A DNA stretch of 64,000 nucleotides from CAYMLL01 sp964390645 (GTDB lineage: Bacteria > Planctomycetota > UBA8108). Under the pieces are notes generated by a model, which was not told where the DNA came from, did no database searches, and saw only the letters and a program-made list of their open reading frames with translations. Below, piece by piece: positions 35,422-43,971 of this stretch (positions within the stretch are counted from its first letter, which is position 1; each line of letters opens with the position of its first letter). The translations under genes and the position numbers were made by a program. Location: assembly GCA_964390645.1 (NCBI GenBank), contig CAYMLL010000002.1, forward strand, positions 14,932 through 78,931, in the 5' to 3' direction.

Positions 35422-37059
35422 TCACGACAGGACGAACCCCTCGTAGCCGTTGGCGGCAACCTCGTCGCATTTTTCCACGTAGTGCGGGAATCCGGGAAGA
35501 GGCATGAAGACCCGGGGCTTCCCGGGAATGTTGGCCCCCAGATACCACGACGTACAGGTCGGGTAGAGGGTGCGATCAGCAACTGCGTTGACATGCTCGA
35601 CCCATTCCTTTTCGGCGGCCGCGGTGGCCTCGATACGCCGGTGACCCTGCTCTCTCATGTACTCGATGCAGTCGGTGATCCATTCGACGTGCTGTTCGAT
35701 GGCCACGACCATGTTGGTCAACACCGAGGGACTGCCCGGACCGGTGATCGCAAATAGATTCGGAAATCCCGCGACTGTCAGCCCCAGGTAGTTGAGAGGC
35801 CCGGCTGACCATTTCTCGCGCAAGGTCAGACCATCGCGGCCCTGGATGCCGATCTTCAGGAGCGTACCCGTCATCGCATCGAATCCGGTGGCGAAGATGA
35901 TGCAGTCCAGATCGTACTCGGTGGTGGTGGTCCGCAAACCGCTCGGGGTAATCTCCTCGATCGGAGACGAGCCGATGTCTACCAGCAACACGTTGGACCG
36001 GTTGAAGGTCTCGAAGTAACCGCTGTCGAGCACCGGTCGCTTGCAGGCGAGGGTGTGCTGCGGACACAGCAGGTCGGCCACCTGCGGGTCGCTTACCTTC
36101 GCACGGATCTTGGCGCGAACGAACTCGGCAGCGGTCTCGTTGGCCTCCTGATTCGACATGAGATCGTTGAAGCTGCCGAAGAACTGGAATCCGCCTGTTT
36201 CCCAGCGTGCCTGGTACTCACGCTCTCGCTCGACCGGGTCCACATCGAGCGCCGACACGTCGTTGCTCGGAACGTTGGATAGCTGAGCGGATACTTCCAG
36301 CCGGTTGCGAGCCCGGAAGCCGGCGTAGTCCGCCTTGATCTCGGCGACCGCCCGGGGATCAACCGGGCGATTGCGGGCCGGAATCGCGTACTGCGCCGTA
36401 CGCTGGAACACGACGAGCCTGGCGGCCTGCTCCGCGATCACGGGAATCGTCTGCACCCCCGACGACGCCGTACCGATGATGCCCACTCGTCGGTCCACGA
36501 GGTCGACACCGTCCCGAGGCCAGCGGCCGGTGTGGTGCATCGGGCCGGCGAAAGTGTCGATACCTTTGATGCGAGGGATGCTGGGAGTCGACAGGCAGCC
36601 CGTGGCCATGATCAGGAACTGCGCCGACAACTCGACACCGTCGTCGGTGCGCACACGCCAGCGACCGACTGACTCGTCGAAGCTCGCCTCATCCACCCGT
36701 GTGTCGAAGTCGATGTCGGGACGCAGATCGAAGCGGTCGACCACATGATTGAGGTAAAGAAGGATCTCGGGCTGGGTCGGATAACGCTCGGGCCACTCCC
36801 ACTCCTGCTGGAGCTCCTCGCAGAAGCTGTACGAGTATTCCGTCGTGTCGGTGTCGCAGCGGGCGCCTGGATAGCAGTTCCAGTACCACGTGCCGCCCAC
36901 ATCGGAGGCCATCTCGATCACCCGGACGGACACACCGAGCTCGCGCATACGATACAGCATGTAGATCCCGGAGATTCCGGCGCCGACGATCACGACGTCG
37001 AGCCACCGCTCGGGCTCGCTCACTCGATCAGCAGCGCTCGTTCGCTTTTCTGCGGGCAT
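35422..37059 (-). CDS. flavin-containing monooxygenase, Baeyer-Villiger type
   Basis: ATG at 37059 gives 545 residues; the 83-codon upstream frame is low-quality. FAD binding is GAGISG (26-31); the Baeyer-Villiger fingerprint F-x-G-x-x-x-H-x-x-x-W-P is exact at 170-181 (FAGPMHHTGRWP). The second Rossmann motif, for NADPH, is GTASSGVQ. The protein matches the cyclohexanone/phenylacetone monooxygenase type that inserts oxygen next to a carbonyl. The hotdog and amidohydrolase genes upstream on the same strand may belong to the same unit: ketone to ester or lactone, then hydrolysis (inference). Confidence 0.93.
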   Translation of the reverse strand: MPAEKRTSAADRVSEPERWLDVVIVGAGISGIYMLYRMRELGVSVRVIEMASDVGGTWYWNCYPGARCDTDTTEYSYSFCEELQQEWEWPERYPTQPEILLYLNHVVDRFDLRPDIDFDTRVDEASFDESVGRWRVRTDDGVELSAQFLIMATGCLSTPSIPRIKGIDTFAGPMHHTGRWPRDGVDLVDRRVGIIGTASSGVQTIPVIAEQAARLVVFQRTAQYAIPARNRPVDPRAVAEIKADYAGFRARNRLEVSAQLSNVPSNDVSALDVDPVEREREYQARWETGGFQFFGSFNDLMSNQEANETAAEFVRAKIRAKVSDPQVADLLCPQHTLACKRPVLDSGYFETFNRSNVLLVDIGSSPIEEITPSGLRTTTTEYDLDCIIFATGFDAMTGTLLKIGIQGRDGLTLREKWSAGPLNYLGLTVAGFPNLFAITGPGSPSVLTNMVVAIEQHVEWITDCIEYMREQGHRRIEATAAAEKEWVEHVNAVADRTLYPTCTSWYLGANIPGKPRVFMPLPGFPHYVEKCDEVAANGYEGFVLS

Positions 37060-37208
37060 GTCTCTGCAGCTCGAGGTCCGGGCCGTTCGTCGGAGCGCGC
37101 GGTATCTTCGTGCCCCTCCACGGACCTGCCCTTCGCCTGCGACGGCTCTGCACGACTCCACGATCGGAAAGCACGAGGTCTGCTGGACGTTTCTTGCGCG
37201 CCGACAGC

Positions 37209-38147
37209 CTACTGCTTCGCCGCCAGCTCTTCCGAGTAACCCGGGAAGGAGTTCTTCATGATGGCATGGTGAAGAAGCGTGTACGCGAGCACCTCGTCGG
37301 TGTCGCAATCACACACGAGGGTTTTCACCCAGTAGCCCTCGGTGCGGCGCGACTCACCCAGCGCGACGACCTCGCGCCGCAGGCAGTATTCCTGGCCGAC
37401 GAAGAGCGGACCTCGCAACATGCCGATTTCGAGGTCGGCGAACAGTCCCACGTTCGGTTGCCGCACACGCCAACCGGCCTGGCCGCCGGAGTATGAACAC
37501 AGGACGCAGACCATCTCGAGCGGAATGATGGGACGACCCCACGGCGATTCGTCCCCCTCCGCGGTGTGCCACGGCGAATCTTCCGTGATAACGGCCAGCT
37601 TCTCCCTCAGTGTGAACGGATAGAGCGCGCCGAGGTGCTGGTCGAAATCCATCTTGACGCGTTCGACCGTCGCCCCACGGTCCCCCACCTTCACATCGCG
37701 CAGAATCACCAGCTGCTCGACGGGGCGCAATCTCTCGATACGGCCCTCCAGCTCCGTCGTGCCGCGGTCCAGGCCGACGGAAGCGGTGCCCGAGAGCACC
37801 GGCGTGCCGTCGCTCTTCTCCGCCCAGACGCACGCCTGGGTCCCGCTCTGCTGCGGAACGCCGACAAATGCCTTCACCTCCTCGCCTTCCACGACCATGT
37901 TCTGATAGTGCGCGCTGAGGCAACCGGTCTCCAGCCAGGATGGGCCCCAGAGATGGGTCAGCAGGGGCACGAACTGGCTGAAATGCGTCGGACCCTCGAT
38001 GGGAGCGCCGGAGAAGCCGAGCTTCTCGGCGGTCTCGTCGTCATGAATCGACGCATGACCGCCGTATTCCTGGGTCGCGAGCATCTGCCTCGGCGCTCGA
38101 AGGGGACCGCTCAGCACCAGCTCTGTATCGAAGGGTCGCTCCGGCAT
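37209..38147 (-). CDS. hotdog-fold (MaoC-like) protein of unknown function
   Basis: This is a 312-residue protein. Near residues 36-55 it has HDDETAEKLGFSGAPIEGPTH, resembling the hydratase-2 helix (D-x-x-x-A-x-x-x-G-F) of MaoC-type double hotdog enzymes, and further on FADLEIGMLRGPLFVGQEYCLRREV, typical of the second hotdog. It is longer than a single MaoC domain. The usual D/H pair is not clear, so hydratase activity is uncertain. It lies between the monooxygenase and an amidohydrolase on one strand. Confidence 0.72.
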   Translation of the reverse strand: MPERPFDTELVLSGPLRAPRQMLATQEYGGHASIHDDETAEKLGFSGAPIEGPTHFSQFVPLLTHLWGPSWLETGCLSAHYQNMVVEGEEVKAFVGVPQQSGTQACVWAEKSDGTPVLSGTASVGLDRGTTELEGRIERLRPVEQLVILRDVKVGDRGATVERVKMDFDQHLGALYPFTLREKLAVITEDSPWHTAEGDESPWGRPIIPLEMVCVLCSYSGGQAGWRVRQPNVGLFADLEIGMLRGPLFVGQEYCLRREVVALGESRRTEGYWVKTLVCDCDTDEVLAYTLLHHAIMKNSFPGYSEELAAKQ

Positions 38148-38209
38148 GGCTCTCGCTCTCCCACTGAATTCTGACGCTTCTGCCTGTCGCTACCGTTGGT
38201 GACGATGCT

Positions 38210-39214
38210 TCAGGCAAGCTGGTACACCCGGCTCGACGTGCCACTGAAGAGAGCCGTCTGATCCTCTTCGCCGTACCTGGCAGCGATCTTCTTCAGGCCA
38301 TTCCAGAGCACCTGGTACGAGAGCGAACGACGATCCACCGGGAAGTTGCTCTCGAACATGCATCGATCGGCGCCGAAACACTCGATGGTGTGGTGATAGT
38401 AGCGAGCCTGAGCCTCGACGAACTCATCGGATGAGGGTGGCAACGCACGTGTGTTCCAGCCAAAGCCATTGTCGGGCATCGCGAGCCCGCCGAGCTTGGC
38501 GACGACGTTCGGACAATCGGCAACCGCAGCCATGTCGTCCTGCCACCGCGTGAAAATCTCCTCTCGCTGGTCGGCGTAGGGCCCGACACCCAGGGGAGTA
38601 CCGAAGTGGTCGAGAATCATCGTCGTACCGGGGATCGCTGCGGCAAGATCACGAAAATCGAGGTTCTGGTGGTGATAGTGCCAGGTGTCGAACGTGAAGC
38701 CTCGCTCCCCCAGTCGCGCGACGCCCTCCCGGTACTCATCGCACGCGTAGAGCCCTTCCGGCGCCCGACCCGGAATCGAGAGCGCTTCCGGATGGGGATC
38801 CCTGGCACCGGCGTGGCGGATGCCGCGAAACAGCCCCTTGCCGGCCTCGACGTGAGCATCGAGCACCTCGTCCAGGTCAGGACTCCGCAGATCTGCGCGG
38901 GACACGATGGCGGCGATCTCCGCACCCTCTCCCAGCCGGGATGCCGACGCGATGGACTCCACGAACACGGTCTCGCCCACCGGCTTCAGGTGATCGGGAC
39001 CGACCTCGTGGTAGCTCGCGCCACACTCGAGAAACACCGTCTTGATCACGTTGTGACCCGAGCCGGTGTCGGCCCGCAGGTGCTCGAGCACGTACGTGGA
39101 ACCAGGCCTGTCCCACAGGTGGTGATGCGGATCCACGATGGGCCGCTGCGGATCGACGATCGACTCGACGACCGCTTCCAGCCACTCGTCACTACCAGGC
39201 GATACCGCTACCAT
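38210..39214 (-). CDS. amidohydrolase 2 family protein (lactonase/decarboxylase-like)
   Basis: ATG at 39214 gives 334 residues; the upstream 118 codons lack protein character. The barrel motif H30-x-H32 is in IVDPHHHLW, a second metal region is TFDTWHYHHQN, the loop LDHFGTP follows, and the C-terminal MFESNFPVD carries the catalytic Asp. The match is to the COG3618 group (2-pyrone-4,6-dicarboxylate lactonase, fuconolactonase), which hydrolyses lactones. Unlike the amidohydrolase at 19603 its metal site is intact. Confidence 0.91.
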   Translation of the reverse strand: MVAVSPGSDEWLEAVVESIVDPQRPIVDPHHHLWDRPGSTYVLEHLRADTGSGHNVIKTVFLECGASYHEVGPDHLKPVGETVFVESIASASRLGEGAEIAAIVSRADLRSPDLDEVLDAHVEAGKGLFRGIRHAGARDPHPEALSIPGRAPEGLYACDEYREGVARLGERGFTFDTWHYHHQNLDFRDLAAAIPGTTMILDHFGTPLGVGPYADQREEIFTRWQDDMAAVADCPNVVAKLGGLAMPDNGFGWNTRALPPSSDEFVEAQARYYHHTIECFGADRCMFESNFPVDRRSLSYQVLWNGLKKIAARYGEEDQTALFSGTSSRVYQLA

Positions 39215-39523
39215 ACGTGCATCCTGACGGTACCTTTCCGTCGCATCTGCCGCCGCTTCCTCCGATCGCCACCGCACGGGCCTGCGATCGCCTGCGGTCG
39301 ACACCCTCCAGCGCTGACCCGGGAGCAAGTCACGACTCGCCGGCGACCCGCTATTGACCCGACAACTCGGCGCGGGATACTGATCGAAGCAGCGATTGTC
39401 GATCGGGGAGGACTTGGTGTCAACGGTGACGACCGGCCGTGATACTCCAACGGTCTCCGCACGTCTCACCGACATTTCTTGACCACAGGATGATCGACAA
39501 TCCCACCCGAGGAGATTCCCGGC
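39215..39523. other. divergent promoter region
   Basis: These 309 bases separate the minus-strand amidohydrolase from the plus-strand carboxyltransferase and should carry both promoters. No gene is seen. GAGGAG precedes the carboxyltransferase ATG. Confidence 0.5.
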
Positions 39524-41074
39524 ATGGTCTGGCGACCCGAGATCGACGAGCTCAATCGACGCAAGCAATTCGCCGCGAAGTTGGGCGGTGACGCGGGTAT
39601 CGCAGAGCAGCGTCGGCGCGGGAAGCTCACCGTTCGAGAGCGCATCGACCTCCTGACCGACGAGGGCTCCTTCCAGGAGATCGGCGGGCTCGCGGGCTCG
39701 GCGACCTACGACGACAACGAGCTGGTCGATATCCGACCGTCGAACCTGATCATCGGGCTGGGTCGCCTCAACAACCGCAGGGTGGTCCTCAACGCCGGCG
39801 ACTTCACCGTGCGCGGAGGAGCGTCGGACGCGTCAATCGGCAACAAGGGCGGGCATGCGCAGAAAATGGCGCTCAACTGGCGCCTGCCCTATGTACGCCT
39901 GCTCGACGCCTCGGGCGGCAGCGTCAAGACCTTCGAGCAGATCGGACGAACTTACATCCCGACGAACCCGGTGACACCGGGCGTGGAGGACCTTCTCTGC
40001 ACGGTCCCGGTCGTGGCTGCCGCGCTTGGCTCCGTCGCGGGCTTACCCGCCGTGGACTCCTGTCTCTCCCACTTCAACCTGATGGTCAAAGGCATCAGTC
40101 AGGTTTTTCCCGGTGGGCCGCCGGTCGTGAAAGCAGCTCTCGGTATCGACATCTCCAAGGAAGACCTCGGTGACGAACGCAGTCAGGTCTATCACAGCGG
40201 GGTGATCGACAACCTCGCGGAGTCCGAGGAAGACGCTTTCGAGATGATCAAGCAGTTCCTTGGCTACCTGCCGGACAACGTCTGGCAGATGGCTCCGCGT
40301 GTCGACACGGAAGACGACCCGAATCGACGGGACGAAGAGCTGCTTTCCGCCATACCCAGGGAGAAGCGGGTCGTCTACAACCCTCGCGAGATCCTGGATT
40401 CGGTTCTCGACAAGGGCTCATTCTTCGAGATCACGCCGCACTATGGGCGCTCACGTATGGTCGGCCTTGCCCGCGTCAACGGCTATCCCGTCGGCACGAT
40501 GATCAACAACCCCAAACATCACGGAGGATCGACAGACGTCGCCTCCGGCACCAAGATCATCCGCTTCCTGCAGCTGTGCGATACGTTTCATCTACCGATG
40601 ATCTACTTTGCCGACGAGCCCGGATTCATGGTCGGGCCGGAGCAGCAGCGTCTGGGAATCGTCCGCGCCGGCGCGAAGATAGTCTGTGCCACCTTGCGCA
40701 CACGCATGCCCTGGTTCTCGATCATCATCCGGCAACTCTACGGCGTTGCCGGGCAGTGCCACGATCGACCGAGCGGCATGTTCAAACGGGTGGCCTGGCC
40801 GTCGGGTCATTGGGGATCGATGCACATCTCCGGAGGTGTCTCGGCGGCCTATCGCCGCATCATCAACGAGTCGGAAGATCCGGAGGCCAAACGTGCCGAG
40901 ATCGAGGAGCGACTCGAGGCCTTGTCGTCGCCTTTTCGAACGGCCGAAGCGTTCAACATCGAGGAGATCATCGATCCGAGAGACACGCGCCCGATGGTCT
41001 GTGACTTCGTCGAGATGGCCCAGCCGCTGCTGGCCACGCAACTCGGGCCGAGCCCGACGCCGTACATGCCATAG
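39524..41074 (+). CDS. acyl-CoA carboxylase beta (carboxyltransferase) subunit
   Basis: The product is 516 residues with a good GAGGAG before the ATG. It has both halves of the carboxyltransferase domain: RGKLTVRERIDLLTDEGSF at the start, AGDFTVRGGASDASIG and IDNLAESEEDAFEMI in the N-half, and GVIAN-type loops (VNGYPVGTMINNPKHHGG), IYFADEPGFMVGPEQQ and GMFKRVAWPSGHWG in the C-half. It would move CO2 from biotin to an acyl-CoA such as propionyl-, methylcrotonyl- or geranyl-CoA. No biotin carboxylase or biotin carrier gene is in the window, so its partner must be elsewhere. The candidate selenoprotein gene follows 154 nt later. Confidence 0.92.
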   Translation: MVWRPEIDELNRRKQFAAKLGGDAGIAEQRRRGKLTVRERIDLLTDEGSFQEIGGLAGSATYDDNELVDIRPSNLIIGLGRLNNRRVVLNAGDFTVRGGASDASIGNKGGHAQKMALNWRLPYVRLLDASGGSVKTFEQIGRTYIPTNPVTPGVEDLLCTVPVVAAALGSVAGLPAVDSCLSHFNLMVKGISQVFPGGPPVVKAALGIDISKEDLGDERSQVYHSGVIDNLAESEEDAFEMIKQFLGYLPDNVWQMAPRVDTEDDPNRRDEELLSAIPREKRVVYNPREILDSVLDKGSFFEITPHYGRSRMVGLARVNGYPVGTMINNPKHHGGSTDVASGTKIIRFLQLCDTFHLPMIYFADEPGFMVGPEQQRLGIVRAGAKIVCATLRTRMPWFSIIIRQLYGVAGQCHDRPSGMFKRVAWPSGHWGSMHISGGVSAAYRRIINESEDPEAKRAEIEERLEALSSPFRTAEAFNIEEIIDPRDTRPMVCDFVEMAQPLLATQLGPSPTPYMP

Positions 41075-41228
41075 AGCCTCTCCCCGCACACTTGAAACGT
41101 GTCCGGGATCGTCGAGAATCCGTGTGAAACCGGGAAGCCAACGGCGCCCTCACGCATCGTGACCTCGCGGTCTCGTGAGAAGACCGGGCCCGGACCCCCG
41201 TCGGCCATATCGTAAGAGGAACCGCAAA

Positions 41229-41900
41229 GTGACCCCGACAATCCAGGAGCTCCTGAGTCTGCGAAGCGCAGGCGGCGCACTCATGGTCGTCACCTATCGT
41301 GGTGACTGGTGACCCTACTGTTGTGGCCAGCTGGTACGGCTGGCGAACGAGGTACCGCGTCTCCAACGCTCGGGAGCGGAGGTGATCGCACTGGCAGTCG
41401 ATTCCGAGGCACGAAACGCGGCCCTGGCCGTACGCTGGCATCTTCCGTTTCGTGTCACCTCGGATCCGGACGGCGAGCGTTTCCTGAAGCCGCTCGACCT
41501 GTGGAATGCCGACGAGCGTGGCGGCATCGCGGTTCCGGCGCTGCTGCTCATCAGTCCGCAAGGAGAAGAGGTGCTCAGGTCACGCAGTCGTGATTTTGCC
41601 GATCGAATTCACGACGAGGATGTACTCCTGGCGCTGGAGAGGCAGGGATATCCACCCCTCGACCCTCCACCTCCCGCCTGGCAGTCGAAGGTGGAGCCGG
41701 AGGTCGACGGGGGAGCGTACAGATCGGAGCTCCTCGGCCCCTACTTTCGCGGCAATCGGTTCGCCGCAGTGGCCTTGAGTCTGCGGGTGAAAGATCCCTC
41801 CGCCCTGGAGGAGATCAAGGCGCACGAGAAGATGTCGAGCAGCTTCCTGGCCGCCTGGAAGGCGAGGCGTGAAGCGGGTCCAGGCACTATATCCGGGTGA
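41229..41900 (+). CDS. candidate selenocysteine-containing AhpC/TSA-type peroxiredoxin-like protein
   Basis: Reading from GTG at 41229 (AAGAGGA 8 nt upstream), the frame has one TGA at 41310 and is then open to 41900. If TGA is read as selenocysteine, the product has 223 residues with Sec28 in YRGDW-U-PYCCGQL. This is exactly the peroxiredoxin motif Y-R-G-D-W-C-P-Y-C, with Sec in place of the peroxidatic Cys and a U-x-x-C pair. The fold continues correctly after it: VIALAVDSEARNAAL, a TSDPDGE-type turn, IAVPALLLISPQG and SRDFADR. The last 75 residues are an unassigned extension. A hairpin of the right size and place follows the TGA. Without Sec insertion only the piece from 41382 would be annotated, lacking its active site. 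The alternative is a nonsense-mutated peroxiredoxin. Confidence 0.68.
41326..41344 (+). promoter_or_regulatory. candidate bacterial SECIS hairpin
   Basis: GCCAGC (41326-41331) and GCTGGC (41339-41344) form a perfect 6-bp stem around a 7-nt loop, TGGTACG. A U-G pair may close it to a 5-nt loop, GGTAC. The loop starts 19 nt after the TGA at 41310-41312 and has G in its first two positions. Bacterial SECIS models ask for a stem of at least 4 bp, a 3-14 nt loop, an early loop G and 16-37 nt from the UGA; all are met. CCAGCTGG is also self-complementary, which weakens the stem slightly. Confidence 0.6.
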
Positions 41901-42131
41901 AGACGGCCCGGGCGTACGGCCGGACAGCAGCGGCGCCTTCAAGTCAACCGGGCAGAGATCGCTCCTCGCGAGTCGGCCTGCAGGTCTCCACTGTCGAGCC
42001 CGGTCCACGAGCACGACAACAGCGACCCGGCACAGCCGCCGGGCCGGCTCGAGATCTCGCGGAGCCGGGTTGCTCGTGACGGTACGACCGTCTTCCCGGT
42101 GATCGCTCGGAAGCAGGCGGAGGCGGAGCCG

Positions 42132-43502
42132 CTAGAGCTCTTTGACTCTCAGATTGCGGAACTCCACCCGGAAGCCTTCACTTTCGAGTCCGACCTGGCC
42201 CTCGGGCAACCCACACTCGTCGAACTGACAGGTCACCGCGCCGTTGACCCAGAGAGTGAGAGTCTTGCCGCGAGCGGTCAGTTCCATGGTGTTCCATTCG
42301 CCGGCGGGCTTGACACGTCCGTCCGTGACCTCCTTCCTCAAGGAGAAGAACTTCGGTTTGCCCGTCGACCTCGGCGTCACGCCAAAGAGGAAGCCGTCCT
42401 TCGCGTCGCCGAACTGGGCCTGGTGCCAGATGGACCCGTCCGGAGAGTTGCGAACGTAGGCCCCGCTGTTGTAGCCCTTCAGCCCATCCTTCTTCGTGTA
42501 GCGAAACTCGAAGTGGAAAACGGCGTCACCGAGAACCTTCTTCCACAGCAGCATGTCGTGCCCGCCATCGCCATCGCAAACGAGCACGCGACGATCCGTA
42601 TCCACATGCCATTGCGCACGACCCAGCTTACCGGTGGGCGGCACCGGCACGCGTGACCACCCGTCCAGGTCAGCTGGCGGCATGATATCGACCCAGCCAT
42701 CCGATTCGCGTTGCAGGGCGCTTGTCTTCGCTCCGCCCTTGGACTCGACAACCTCGATCTTCACGCCGTCCGGACCCTCGACAAACGCGATCATGTGGTC
42801 GCCGGACAGGGTCGGTTCCACCAGGAACCTGGTGCCCAGGCCCTTCAAACGCTTGACGGTGGAGGCGAAGTCCTTGACACGCCAACCGACATGGTCCACC
42901 GAGCGGTTCTTCGCCGACCCGACAGCCTGCACCGCGCGCGAAATGAACAGGTACATGTCCCCGTACCGGATGACCGTGATGCCCGAAGCCTTCTTGAACT
43001 TCGCCGGCTCGCCGCCAAAGGCCTTCGCGTACCACTCCACCGTGCCCCTCGGTCTCTTGGACTTCAGGTGCACGTGATGGAAACCCAGCAGATCCCCATC
43101 TTCCAGCAGCTCGATCCTGGTGCCCCAGGGATCGACGGCAAACACGACGCCCGGAATCCGACGCTTCGGACCGCCTACCTTGACTCCATTTCTTCGCAGT
43201 GCGGCAGCCTTCGCATTCACATCCTTCACAGAGAACGCGATGTGGTCCACCGCCGATCCTCTGCTGCCCGACACGTCATCGCCACCGCGCCGGAACTTCA
43301 CGAGATTCGATCCGAACAAGACCGCGTCGAAGGGCCCGCTCTTTGTCACCTCGCCGCCGAAGTTCTTTGCGTACCACTTCGCCGCGTCCGCAGTGTCCGA
43401 TACCGTCAAGTGCACATGATCCCATGTCCCCGCCGCGGCCGGACCCGTCCAGAAGCCGGTACACAACACCGCTGCCAACAACACTCTCGTTCGTGTCAAC
43501 AT
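42132..43502 (-). CDS. secreted VOC-VOC-DUF1080 fusion protein
   Basis: ATG at 43502 with GGAG 8 nt before gives 456 residues with a signal peptide (VLLAAVLCTGFWTGPAAAG). Residues 27-135 are a first vicinal-oxygen-chelate (glyoxalase) domain (WDHVHLTVSDT to RIELLEDGD; H31 and E131 are likely metal ligands). Residues 141-255 are a second (FHHVHLKSKR to KIEVVES). From about 265 to the end is a DUF1080 (3-keto-disaccharide hydrolase, concanavalin-like) domain with DLDGW, NSGAYVRN and the final FRNLRVKEL. DUF1080 is common in polysaccharide-degrading bacteria. The joining of VOC and DUF1080 on one exported chain is unusual. Confidence 0.87.
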   Translation of the reverse strand: MLTRTRVLLAAVLCTGFWTGPAAAGTWDHVHLTVSDTADAAKWYAKNFGGEVTKSGPFDAVLFGSNLVKFRRGGDDVSGSRGSAVDHIAFSVKDVNAKAAALRRNGVKVGGPKRRIPGVVFAVDPWGTRIELLEDGDLLGFHHVHLKSKRPRGTVEWYAKAFGGEPAKFKKASGITVIRYGDMYLFISRAVQAVGSAKNRSVDHVGWRVKDFASTVKRLKGLGTRFLVEPTLSGDHMIAFVEGPDGVKIEVVESKGGAKTSALQRESDGWVDIMPPADLDGWSRVPVPPTGKLGRAQWHVDTDRRVLVCDGDGGHDMLLWKKVLGDAVFHFEFRYTKKDGLKGYNSGAYVRNSPDGSIWHQAQFGDAKDGFLFGVTPRSTGKPKFFSLRKEVTDGRVKPAGEWNTMELTARGKTLTLWVNGAVTCQFDECGLPEGQVGLESEGFRVEFRNLRVKEL

Positions 43503-43971
43503 GGTCTCGCTCCATTCCATACCAGCCCGATCTCTGTTGCCCCGGGCATTCTCCCTCAAGACAGTCGGAACCCGCTCATCGGATATTACGGCACAACGCA
43601 TGTCAATCACCGAGTCGACCGTATTGTGCGCCACGCAGCGGCCTTGTCGGATGAGCGTGTGGAAGGCGTCCCGGGCTCGTGTTCGTCGGTGCCGGCCGGA
43701 ACGCTTGTTCCGTCCCCTTCGAGCGGGATCGTGTACCGGTCCTCTCAGCTTCTCACGCCTGGATAATCGAATCGACTGCCGCTGAACTCGTTCGCGACGT
43801 TGAATACGGCCCCCTCGGCTTCCACTAGCTGCTAGGTCCATCCCGCGCCCCGCGGTTCCGCTTGAACCCCGTCTGTTCACGATCCAGCTGCTACGAACGA
43901 GCGCCGACTTCGCCTGGACGGTGTTGCGACGACCGCTTCGCTTCTCGACCGGTGAAGCACTCGCCGGCGGG
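43503..43971. other. gene-free spacer
   Basis: These 469 bases lie between two minus-strand genes. The upstream extension of the VOC-DUF1080 frame is Arg/Ser-rich without motifs. Promoter of the VOC gene presumably lies here. Nothing else is recognised. Confidence 0.5.
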
